The notes under the pieces were generated by a model. It made no database searches and was not told where the DNA came from. It saw only the letters and a program-made list of their open reading frames with translations. Source: an uncultured Pseudomonadota bacterium (GTDB taxonomy: Bacteria > Pseudomonadota > Gammaproteobacteria > Burkholderiales > Burkholderiaceae_C). From it: 7,067 nucleotides of DNA. Both the position numbers and the translations under genes were made by a program. This document shows, piece after piece, positions 1 through 5,197 of this stretch (within the stretch, counting starts at the first letter, position 1; each line of letters begins with the position of its first letter). The DNA lies in assembly GCA_900320815.1 (NCBI GenBank), contig ONTY01000221.1, positions 1-7,067 of the forward strand, given 5' to 3'.

Positions 1-1797
1 GCGCTGCTGCTGACGGCCTGCCACAGCGGTGACGAGGCGCTGCTTGCGCACGCCCTCGCCCATGGCGCTGACCCCGACGCCAGCGCCAGCTTCCGCAGCA
101 TTTGGCGCGGCGGCGACTGGGCACGACAGTGGGAGCCGCTCTCTAACCGCCGCGCCCTGGTGCTCGCTGCCGAGATGGGGCACACCGCCATCGCCGCGCG
201 CCTGCTGGCCGCTGGCGCCGACGTCAACACCCACGACGCCAGCGGCTGGCCGCCACTGCACGCCGCCTGCCGCGCCGGCCACGCCGACTGCGCCCGCCTG
301 CTGCTGGCACACGGCGCACGGGCAAACGCTGTGGTGCACAGCTGCTCCGCCTTCCCCAGACACTGCGACGAGCACACCGCGCTGCGTTGCGCCATCCAGG
401 CACGCGAGCCGCAGCGCGGCGCCGAGTGCGTGCGCGCCCTCATCGGCTGGGGCGCCGACATCCACTCCCCCTTCAAAAAGTTCGGCACCCCCACCACACC
501 GCTGCTGGCCGCCTGCGACGCGGGCAACCTCGCCGCCGTCGAACTGCTGCTCGCGCACGGCGCCGGCAGCGACACACCCATACCGCACGTGGCGCGTAGC
601 CCGATGGAAATCGCCATCCGGACGGGCAACACCGCCCTCATCACCTTGCTGCTGACACGCGGCGCCGATGTGGATGCGCCCCTGCACCCCACGCCCGAGG
701 TATGCGGCCCTCGCGTGTGCACGCCACTCATCTTCGCCCTGTGCTACGGCAGACCAAGCGCCGTTGACTACCTGCTGGGCATCGCTGACCCCAACGCCGC
801 CGCTCCCAGCGGCGAAACACCTCTCATGGTCGCCGCCACCTACGGGCAGCTTGCTGCCATGCGCCGTCTGCTGACCCGCGGCGCACGCCTTGCCGCCAGC
901 AACGCCAACGGCGCCACCGCCCTCATGCTCGCCGCCATCAACGGGCAAACCGACGCCGTCCACATGCTGCTGACCGCCGGCAGCGACCCCAACACGGCGC
1001 GCCCCCGTGGCACCACCGCCCTCATGCACGCCGCAGCGCGCGGACACCTCGGCGCGCTCCAGGCGCTGCTGGCTGCCGGCGCCAACCCCAACGCCCGCCG
1101 CCGTGACGGCAACACCGCCCTCATGCTCTGCGTGCGCTCCGGCTGCCTGCCAGTGCTCAATGCCCTGCTGCAAGGCGGCGCCAACCCCAACACGCAAAAC
1201 CAGGCTGGCAAAACTGCGCTTGACATCGCCACGCGCCTCGCACACAACGGCTCGCAGGCGCAGCGCAGACAGTTTGCCGCCGTCTGCCGCGCCCTCAAAC
1301 ACACCCTCCACACCCCTACCAATGCCCTGCTGCATGCCGCCCGCCAAGGCAACGTGCCACGCCTGCAGCGCCTGCTGGAGGAAGGCGCCAACGCAAACGC
1401 CGCAGACCACCTTGGCCGCACCCCCCTCATGGCTGCTGCCCGGCACGGGCGCCGCAACGCCGCCCGGCTGCTGCTGGCCGCCGGCGCCAACCCCAACGCC
1501 ACCAGTATCAGCGGCCACACCCCCCTCATGCTCGCCGCCGCCGGCGGGCACAGCGGCACGCTGCACGCACTGCTGGCCGCCGGCGCCGACCCGCACGCTG
1601 CCAACGCCATCGGCCACACCGCGCTCATGAGCGCCGCCGCCGCCGGTCACACACGCTGCGCCGCCAGCCTGCTGCGCGCCGGCGCCGACCCCTACACCCA
1701 CGCCGAAGACGGCACCACCGCCGTGCTGCTGGCCGAGCAAGGCGGGCACTCGGAAACCGTCCAGCTCCTCAACCGCGCCTCTGGGCGCGGCGGCTGA
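1..1797 (+). CDS. Ankyrin-repeat protein, 5' end outside the window
   Basis: The frame is open from the first base to a TGA at 1795-1797, giving 598 visible residues, so the real start lies upstream. I count about 17 ankyrin repeats of roughly 33 residues, each with the usual TPL/TAL-xxAAxxGH, LLLxxGADPN pattern. Repeats 8-11 and 14-16 are very regular (for example GNTALMLCVRSG and GHTPLMLAAAGG). Repeats 4-7 are irregular with insertions, and a spacer around residues 403-440 divides two repeat blocks. Ankyrin repeats are protein-binding scaffolds; no catalytic domain, membrane segment or signal peptide is visible, but the N-terminus is missing. Third codon positions are almost all G or C. Neighbouring repeats share near-identical DNA: 1065-1095 and 1470-1500 differ at one base in 31. 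The gene ends 130 bases before a strong terminator. Family assignment is certain; partner and role are unknown. Confidence 0.95.
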   Translation, partial: ALLLTACHSGDEALLAHALAHGADPDASASFRSIWRGGDWARQWEPLSNRRALVLAAEMGHTAIAARLLAAGADVNTHDASGWPPLHAACRAGHADCARLLLAHGARANAVVHSCSAFPRHCDEHTALRCAIQAREPQRGAECVRALIGWGADIHSPFKKFGTPTTPLLAACDAGNLAAVELLLAHGAGSDTPIPHVARSPMEIAIRTGNTALITLLLTRGADVDAPLHPTPEVCGPRVCTPLIFALCYGRPSAVDYLLGIADPNAAAPSGETPLMVAATYGQLAAMRRLLTRGARLAASNANGATALMLAAINGQTDAVHMLLTAGSDPNTARPRGTTALMHAAARGHLGALQALLAAGANPNARRRDGNTALMLCVRSGCLPVLNALLQGGANPNTQNQAGKTALDIATRLAHNGSQAQRRQFAAVCRALKHTLHTPTNALLHAARQGNVPRLQRLLEEGANANAADHLGRTPLMAAARHGRRNAARLLLAAGANPNATSISGHTPLMLAAAGGHSGTLHALLAAGADPHAANAIGHTALMSAAAAGHTRCAASLLRAGADPYTHAEDGTTAVLLAEQGGHSETVQLLNRASGRGG

Positions 1798-1828
1798 ATC
1801 GCCGCCATCATCCTCGCACTGCCGCTGA

Positions 1829-1930
1829 AAGACACTCTCGCACCGGCAGCGGCAACTGCAACTGCGCACCCTCCTCGGTCAGAGCATGAGTAACCGCGAC
1901 ATGGCGCAGCACACGGGTGCGAGCACAAAA
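1829..1930 (+). pseudogene. Possible remnant of a LuxR/GerE-type helix-turn-helix
   Basis: Frame 2 just after the ankyrin gene reads KTLSHRQRQLQLRTLLGQ and then SMSNRDMAQHTGAST. Compared with my memory of the GerE helix-turn-helix consensus (L-S/T-P-R-E-R-E-V-L, then G-x-SN-K-E-I-A-x-x-L-G-I-S), the L, R, R, LL, SN, A, G and S positions line up. They do so only if one unit of a 6-bp tandem duplication (CAACTG twice, 1853-1864) is removed. A stop at 1826-1828 closes the frame upstream, and the terminator hairpin replaces the rest of the recognition helix, so it cannot be a working gene. It could be the scar of a deleted regulator. A chance resemblance in GC-rich DNA is also possible. Confidence 0.3.
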
Positions 1931-1968
1931 AAGCGCCGCCTGCCCTCCCCGGCAAGCGGCGCTTTTTT
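1927..1968. terminator. Bidirectional Rho-independent terminator between convergent genes
   Basis: Six A (1927-1932), then GCGCCGC (1933-1939), pair with GCGGCGC (1956-1962) and six T (1963-1968). An inner TGCC/GGCA stem (1941-1944 with 1951-1954) closes a CTCCCC loop. The A-run on one side and T-run on the other make it usable from both strands. It sits between the ankyrin gene (+) and the oxidoreductase (-), whose stop codon is only 10 bases away. Confidence 0.9.
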
Positions 1969-1977
1969 ATTCCCGCA

Positions 1978-3024
1978 TTAATCCTGAGTCAGCACAGGCA
2001 GCACATTTTCTGCCAAATCGTGCAGCACCTCCACCGCCGGGCGGCGCGTAGGCTTCAAATTAATCACCACATGCGCCAGCCCCTGCGCGCCTTGCTCGCG
2101 CCAAAACTGCGCCATGCTGCGCGAGCCGCCACGCAAATAAATGTTATTGAACAGTTGCGCCGGCGCTGCCGGATTTTCATCCAGTTCCACAAAATTCGCA
2201 TAACCAAACGGATGCCAAGTTTTGCCATCGCCCATCGCTGTCAGCGTCTGCACAATGCGCCCGGTATCTGCCGGATTCACACCGTGCCAAATCCAGGCGT
2301 CGCTCTCGCGCGCCAGCCATTGCAATTGCTGCCGTGCACGGCCAATCGCCACCATCGGCAGCCGTGCCGCCGGCTTGGGCACCATATCAACAGCGCCATT
2401 GAGCTGCCCAAAATACTCGCTCGCAAACTTCGGAAACGACTGCTGCGTGAGCGCGCGCACCATAGTCCACGCCTCGCGAAACACCCCCGCACGGTGCTCA
2501 AAATCCACGCCAAATGCCGGATACTCCACTGGCCTATCACCGCTGGACAACCCCAGCACAAACCGCCCGCCCGTCATCAGTGCCACACTCGCCGCCGCCT
2601 TGGCCACATGCACCGGCGAGCGCAGCGGCGCCACCAACCCCGCCGTGCCCAATGCAATATGCCGCGTGCGCGCCGCCAGCAAGCCCAACGTCACCAGCGC
2701 ATCCAGCCCCTGCCCCACATCGCCAAACGCCGGGTCAAAAAACGGCACATCGCGCACCCACAGCGCCGCAAAACCCAATTCATCGGCCAATTGCGCCAAT
2801 TCACACATATCCGAAGCATCAGGCAGCGGGCTATCCGGATAACCTTTGAACGGCGCCACCAGTCCCAGCGTCACACGTCCCGGCACAAAAACACGCGCAA
2901 AACCCGGCTGCTGCGCCAATGCAGCCGGCATCTGCAATGCCGCCTGCATTGGCGCAGTATCAACCAAAGGCAACGAATTATCGCCACTGAGCACAGAAAA
3001 ACGCGGCAAACTCACCTCAGACAT
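1978..3024 (-). CDS. Luciferase-like (LLM class) flavin-dependent oxidoreductase, BA3436-type
   Basis: The 348-residue protein belongs to the bacterial luciferase-like monooxygenase superfamily, which uses reduced FMN or F420 in a TIM barrel. Visible landmarks are GFARVFVPGRVTLGLVAPF at residues 41-59, DELGFAALWVRDVPFFDPAFG at 81-101, GQGLDALVTLGLLAARTRHI at 104-123, a strand ALGTAG at 124-129, PLRSPVHVAKAAAS at 133-146, and TGGRFVLGLSSGDRP at 151-165. The DVP and ASGDRP-like signatures recall the BA3436 subfamily (TIGR03571), whose substrate is unknown to me. No signal peptide or membrane segment is seen, so it is probably cytosolic. The ATG at 3024 is chosen because GAGAAAGG (3033-3040) lies 8 bases upstream; an ATG at 3031 is out of frame. 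It appears monocistronic, with a terminator upstream at 3225-3262 and its own shared terminator downstream. The superfamily is sure, the subfamily likely, the substrate unknown. Confidence 0.93.
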   Translation of the reverse strand: MSEVSLPRFSVLSGDNSLPLVDTAPMQAALQMPAALAQQPGFARVFVPGRVTLGLVAPFKGYPDSPLPDASDMCELAQLADELGFAALWVRDVPFFDPAFGDVGQGLDALVTLGLLAARTRHIALGTAGLVAPLRSPVHVAKAAASVALMTGGRFVLGLSSGDRPVEYPAFGVDFEHRAGVFREAWTMVRALTQQSFPKFASEYFGQLNGAVDMVPKPAARLPMVAIGRARQQLQWLARESDAWIWHGVNPADTGRIVQTLTAMGDGKTWHPFGYANFVELDENPAAPAQLFNNIYLRGGSRSMAQFWREQGAQGLAHVVINLKPTRRPAVEVLHDLAENVLPVLTQD

Positions 3025-3181
3025 CGCTCATGCCTTTCTCACAAAAAAGAGCCAAAAAACACAAAAGCGCACAACGCGCCCCCGCACTGTGCACTCCGTA
3101 TTGTGCCTGTCTCTCTCTGGCGCGCTATACCCTCCCCAATTGCATGACCTCCCGCTTACACCCTTTCATGCTTCTTCCCAA

Positions 3182-3211
3182 TTCATACTCGCAGCGTGCC
3201 GGCGCTGTTAA
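3182..3211 (-). promoter_or_regulatory. Candidate sigma-70 promoter for the luciferase-like oxidoreductase
   Basis: On the minus strand TTAACA (3206-3211) and TATGAA (3182-3187) are separated by 18 bases. The first matches the -35 consensus at five of six positions, the second the -10 at four of six. It lies just after the rtcB terminator and about 150 bases upstream of the oxidoreductase start, where a promoter is expected. Assigned by eye only. Confidence 0.33.
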
Positions 3212-3224
3212 GCGGCATTGACGC

Positions 3225-3263
3225 AAAAAAATACCCACCCTGTAGGGGTGCCCCTTGTGGGCG
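3225..3263 (-). terminator. Probable Rho-independent terminator of rtcB
   Basis: Read on the minus strand, a short GC stem (CACCC, loop CTACA, GGGTG; 3250 to 3236) is followed by GGTA and seven T (3231-3225). An alternative longer fold pairs CCCAC with GTGGG immediately before the T-run. It begins about 65 bases after the rtcB stop. The stem is short, so efficiency is uncertain. Confidence 0.6.
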
Positions 3264-3327
3264 AGCGTGCTGCAATGGCAACGGGCGCACGGGCAGGCGC
3301 AGTCCCGCGCCGCCCTACCCCGGCCAT

Positions 3328-3528
3328 TCAGCCCTTCACACACACAATCTGTTTGAGCGTGTGCAGCACCTCGGTCAAATCACTTTGATTAGCCATAACC
3401 TCGTCAATATCCTTGTAGGCGCCCGGAATTTCGTCAATCACACCACTATCTTTGCGGCACACCACGCCCTCGGTTTGTTTTTGCAAATCTGCCTCAGTAA
3501 ATGCCTTTTGCGCCGCCGTGCGGCTCAT
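3328..3528 (-). CDS. C-terminal fragment of RtcB, possible coupled ORF
   Basis: This 66-residue reading frame (MSRTAAQKAF to IVCVKG) is the intact C-terminal part of RtcB after the lesion, including the conserved ECRKD-like VVCRKDSG and IDEIPGAYKDID stretches. Its ATG overlaps the stop of the N-terminal fragment as ATGA (3525-3528), the arrangement used for translational coupling. The Met is a normal internal residue of the family, so the overlap is probably an accident of the deletion. I see no Shine-Dalgarno sequence at good spacing. Whether it is translated is unknown. Confidence 0.35.
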   Translation of the reverse strand: MSRTAAQKAFTEADLQKQTEGVVCRKDSGVIDEIPGAYKDIDEVMANQSDLTEVLHTLKQIVCVKG

Positions 3529-4463
3529 GCGCCGACCCCCATGCTGCCGGGCACGATGCCCACATCGCCCACACGTGCGCGAATCGCGCCCTTGCGCGTG
3601 ACCCACACATTTTTTCCATAATGGTGCTCGCGCGCCACATAATTGTGGTGGCAATTCACCACCTCATCCGTCACAGTAAACAGCGGCAGGCAGCCTTCCA
3701 GCGCCTTCAAAACCAGCGCCAGCATACATTCACGGTTCACCCGTGCATAATCCTGCGCCCAAGACACCGCCTGCATGTAATCCTCAAAGTGCTCGGCACC
3801 TTCCGGAAAATACGCCAGATCGCGGTGCGGCAGCTGAATCAGCCAGCGCTCCATATCGCGCCGCGCCAGCGCAATAAAATAACTCGCCAGCGCATTGCCA
3901 ATACCCCGGCTGCCCGAATGCAGCATCACCCACACGCGCCCACTTTCATCCAGGCACACCTCAATAAAATGATTGCCGCCGCCCAGCGTACCCATCTGGT
4001 TCATCCATTTTGAAAACTTGCCAAACGATTTCAGCAAATCCGGGTGCTTTTGGCACATTGCTTCCAGTGGCTGCACAAAGGGGCGCACTGCATCCGCCAG
4101 CACGTCTTGGTCACGATGCTGTGCCTTGCCCACCGGCACGGCGCGCGTAATGCCGTCAAATGCTTTTTGCAGCGCCTTTTCATCCACCTCATTGGCAGTC
4201 AGCGACAGGCGCGCAGCCACCATACCGCAGCCCAAATCCACACCCACCGCCGCCGGAATAATCGCGCCATCCGTGGCAATCACCGAGCCAATCGTCGCCC
4301 CAATACCCAAATGCACATCTGGCATCGCGGCCACATGGTGATGCACAAATGGCAGCTGCGCAATGCGCGCCAGCTGCTCTTTTGACGCCTCATCCACATC
4401 ATCGGTCCAGATTTTCACTGGCACCCTCTGCTGTTCATGTTTAAATGCTTGTTTGACTGGCAT
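3525..4463 (-). CDS. rtcB: N-terminal fragment of RtcB (312 residues)
   Basis: This is the translatable part of the broken rtcB. Metal-site motifs are all present: MPDVHLG (47-53), GVDLGCG with D76 and C79, GGGNHFIE with N164 and H165, LHSGSRG with H182, and NCHHNY with H272/H273. They correspond by alignment from memory to E. coli D75, C78, N167, H168, H185 and H281. It ends GSMGVGA, where the last three residues come from the wrong frame. The ATG at 4463 is chosen over one 10 codons upstream because AAGGA lies 7 bases before it and the family N-terminus fits. The guanylylation histidine and C-terminal segment are missing, so at most it could bind metal or RNA. Confidence 0.6.
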   Translation of the reverse strand: MPVKQAFKHEQQRVPVKIWTDDVDEASKEQLARIAQLPFVHHHVAAMPDVHLGIGATIGSVIATDGAIIPAAVGVDLGCGMVAARLSLTANEVDEKALQKAFDGITRAVPVGKAQHRDQDVLADAVRPFVQPLEAMCQKHPDLLKSFGKFSKWMNQMGTLGGGNHFIEVCLDESGRVWVMLHSGSRGIGNALASYFIALARRDMERWLIQLPHRDLAYFPEGAEHFEDYMQAVSWAQDYARVNRECMLALVLKALEGCLPLFTVTDEVVNCHHNYVAREHHYGKNVWVTRKGAIRARVGDVGIVPGSMGVGA

Positions 4464-4507
4464 TGTTGATTCCTTTTCTGCCACCACACACATGCCCCTT
4501 GCCTACG

Positions 4508-4587
4508 AAACCGCTTCAAAACTGAGAGGAGCGAGGGCGGGATGGCCTCGGCGGCGGCGTGGGTTGCGGCACGTTTTGAAGCAGTTC
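4508..4587 (-). promoter_or_regulatory. Long stem-loop in the rtcB 5' leader
   Basis: GCTTCAAAAC (4513-4522) and GTTTTGAAGC (4573-4582) are a perfect 10-bp inverted repeat around a 50-base GC-rich loop. In minus-strand RNA the stem extends to 15 pairs (4587 with 4508 through 4573 with 4522) using two G-U wobbles. The same positions would be A-C mismatches in plus-strand RNA, which suggests the structure is formed in the rtcB leader transcript. It lies 45 to 125 bases before the rtcB ATG. It could equally be a dispersed palindromic repeat. Confidence 0.45.
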
Positions 4588-4596
4588 TCCATGAAT

Positions 4597-4631
4597 AGTA
4601 TATTCAGATATTCCATAATCTGCATTGTCAA
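4597..4631 (-). promoter_or_regulatory. Weak candidate promoter region for rtcB
   Basis: A perfect -35 hexamer TTGACA (4631-4626, minus strand) starts an AT-rich patch, and a good -10-like TATACT is at 4602-4597. However, they are 23 bases apart, too far for one sigma-70 promoter. At 15-18 bases only poor -10 matches (TATCTG, TCTGAA) occur. The AT-rich island in GC-rich DNA still makes this the likeliest start region. No sigma-54 site of the kind that controls E. coli rtcBA is visible. Confidence 0.25.
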
Positions 4632-4858
4632 CCATCTTTCATGTCCTCGTATTGTGCCTTTTCCGGCACTGCTGCGGGCACCAAGCCTGCACGCCCCAGC
4701 CCTATGACCACATCCACACCCTCGGCCACCTTGATGTGGCTGTGCGCTTCCACTGTGCCAGGGAGCCGCCATGCGGGCGTTTGCGACGCTTCGCCGCAGT
4801 GCGGCATAGCGCGGATACGCTCCAGCAAAAAGCTCCGCGTTGCCCACTGCCGCAACAT
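4628..4858 (-). CDS. Doubtful small ORF or gene remnant, 76 residues
   Basis: The frame reads from MLRQWATRSFLLERIR to PEKAQYEDMKDG, with a plausible coding-like middle (VEAHSHIKVAEGVDVVIGLG). About 70% of its third positions are G or C, as in the real genes nearby. Against it, there is no ribosome binding site, a stop lies 5 codons upstream of the ATG, and its TGA stop overlaps the TTGACA hexamer. I recognise no family. It may be the tail of a lost gene or a chance frame. Confidence 0.2.
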   Translation of the reverse strand: MLRQWATRSFLLERIRAMPHCGEASQTPAWRLPGTVEAHSHIKVAEGVDVVIGLGRAGLVPAAVPEKAQYEDMKDG

Positions 4859-4990
4859 CGGCAATTGTGACAGTTATTGCGCGCCATAGAGCCTCGCATC
4901 ATACATGTGCACCACCACCCAAAACTGCTGCAATACAAGTGTCACAATCATACACGCCCTTTCCGTCATGCCTCACATACAGGGGCATGT

Positions 4991-5012
4991 TTTGCACTGC
5001 CACAAGTGCAAA
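4991..5012. promoter_or_regulatory. Palindromic operator candidate upstream of the calcium ATPase
   Basis: TTTGCACT (4991-4998) and AGTGCAAA (5005-5012) form a perfect 8-6-8 inverted repeat, the shape of a dimeric repressor site. It lies 12 bases upstream of TATACT (5025-5030), so its right half would cover the -35 region of a plus-strand promoter. The cognate regulator is not in the window. Confidence 0.4.
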
Positions 5013-5024
5013 GAAACAACCATC

Positions 5025-5030
5025 TATACT
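5025..5030 (+). promoter_or_regulatory. Candidate -10 element for the calcium ATPase
   Basis: TATACT matches the -10 consensus at five of six positions. No good -35 is found 16-18 bases upstream, which would fit an activator- or repressor-controlled promoter together with the overlapping palindrome. The leader would be about 160 bases. Confidence 0.28.
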
Positions 5031-5127
5031 TTGCGCCATACAACAGCACAGCGCGCGCGCACCCCTTCGTGGAAATGCACCCGCACGGCAGCCTGAAAGA
5101 TTCATATACCCACGCTATCAATCACGC

Positions 5128-5152
5128 GCTGCCCGCAACATGTGCGGGCAGC
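5128..5152 (+). promoter_or_regulatory. Perfect 10-bp hairpin in the calcium ATPase leader
   Basis: GCTGCCCGCA (5128-5137) and TGCGGGCAGC (5143-5152) pair perfectly around the loop ACATG. No T-run follows on either strand, so it is not a standard terminator. It ends 45 bases before the ATPase ATG and leaves the TTGGAG ribosome binding site (5186-5191) free. It may act on mRNA stability or as part of an attenuator. Confidence 0.5.
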
Positions 5153-5197
5153 AGAATGATACCCTTCCTTTCAACAAAACCACTCTTGGAGCACGTT

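Larger units (their letters stand above)
3328..4463 (-). pseudogene. rtcB: RNA-splicing ligase RtcB, disrupted by an internal deletion and frameshift
   Basis: RtcB is a GTP- and Mn-dependent ligase that joins RNA 2',3'-cyclic phosphate (3'-phosphate) ends to 5'-OH ends, healing tRNA and other RNA breaks. The two pieces together read like the ~408-residue enterobacterial enzyme. Compared with my memory of E. coli RtcB, the reading frame is good up to GIVPGSMG (residues 302-309). It should then continue for about 22 residues (SFIVRGxGNxxSF..SHGA), but these are absent. It resumes in another frame at GRRMSRTAA and runs to the normal ending TLKQIVCVKG. The loss is about 67 bases and not a multiple of three. 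It removes the segment carrying the histidine that accepts GMP (His337 in E. coli), so ligase activity should be lost. No rtcA, rtcR or archease gene is seen beside it. An assembly error is possible, but a ~67-base loss is not a typical single-base sequencing error. Confidence 0.9.
4464..5197. other. Divergent intergenic region between rtcB and the calcium ATPase
   Basis: This 734-base stretch holds the two outward-facing leaders. From left to right it contains the rtcB leader with a long inverted repeat (4508-4587), an AT-rich promoter-like patch (4591-4631), a doubtful minus-strand ORF (4628-4858), a 6-bp inverted repeat CATGCC/GGCATG (4967-4989), the operator candidate (4991-5012) and the leader hairpin (5128-5152). 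No tRNA, rRNA or other ncRNA that I recognise is present. Confidence 0.7.

Noticed and set aside
900..1200. Regular ~99-base periodicity that could suggest a repeat array such as CRISPR
   Set aside because: It is the 33-residue ankyrin period in an open reading frame; there are no constant repeats with unique spacers.
840..1628. Long minus-strand open frame (262 codons) opposite the ankyrin gene
   Set aside because: A shadow of the repeat-rich, GC-biased ankyrin frame; its product is only low-complexity Ala/Ser/Arg sequence.
3525..3550. Programmed frameshift at the G-run of rtcB
   Set aside because: The G-run could permit slippage, but about 22 conserved residues would still be missing, so frameshifting alone cannot restore RtcB.
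4566..4583. GGCACG-like sequence resembling a sigma-54 promoter
   Set aside because: The spacing between GG and GC is one base too long and it points away from rtcB, the only gene in the window for which sigma-54 control would be expected.
5086..5097. CGGCAGCCTGAA resembles a Neisseriaceae DNA uptake sequence of the AGGCAGCCTGAA dialect
   Set aside because: As remembered, it matches 11 of 12 bases, but it is the only copy in 7 kb. Genomes using such a dialect usually carry it about once per kilobase and often at terminators, where none is seen here.
5156..5158. Upstream in-frame ATG (and the longer frame from 4877) as the ATPase start
   Set aside because: The extension is not family-like, and the TTGGAG site with 6-base spacing clearly supports 5198.
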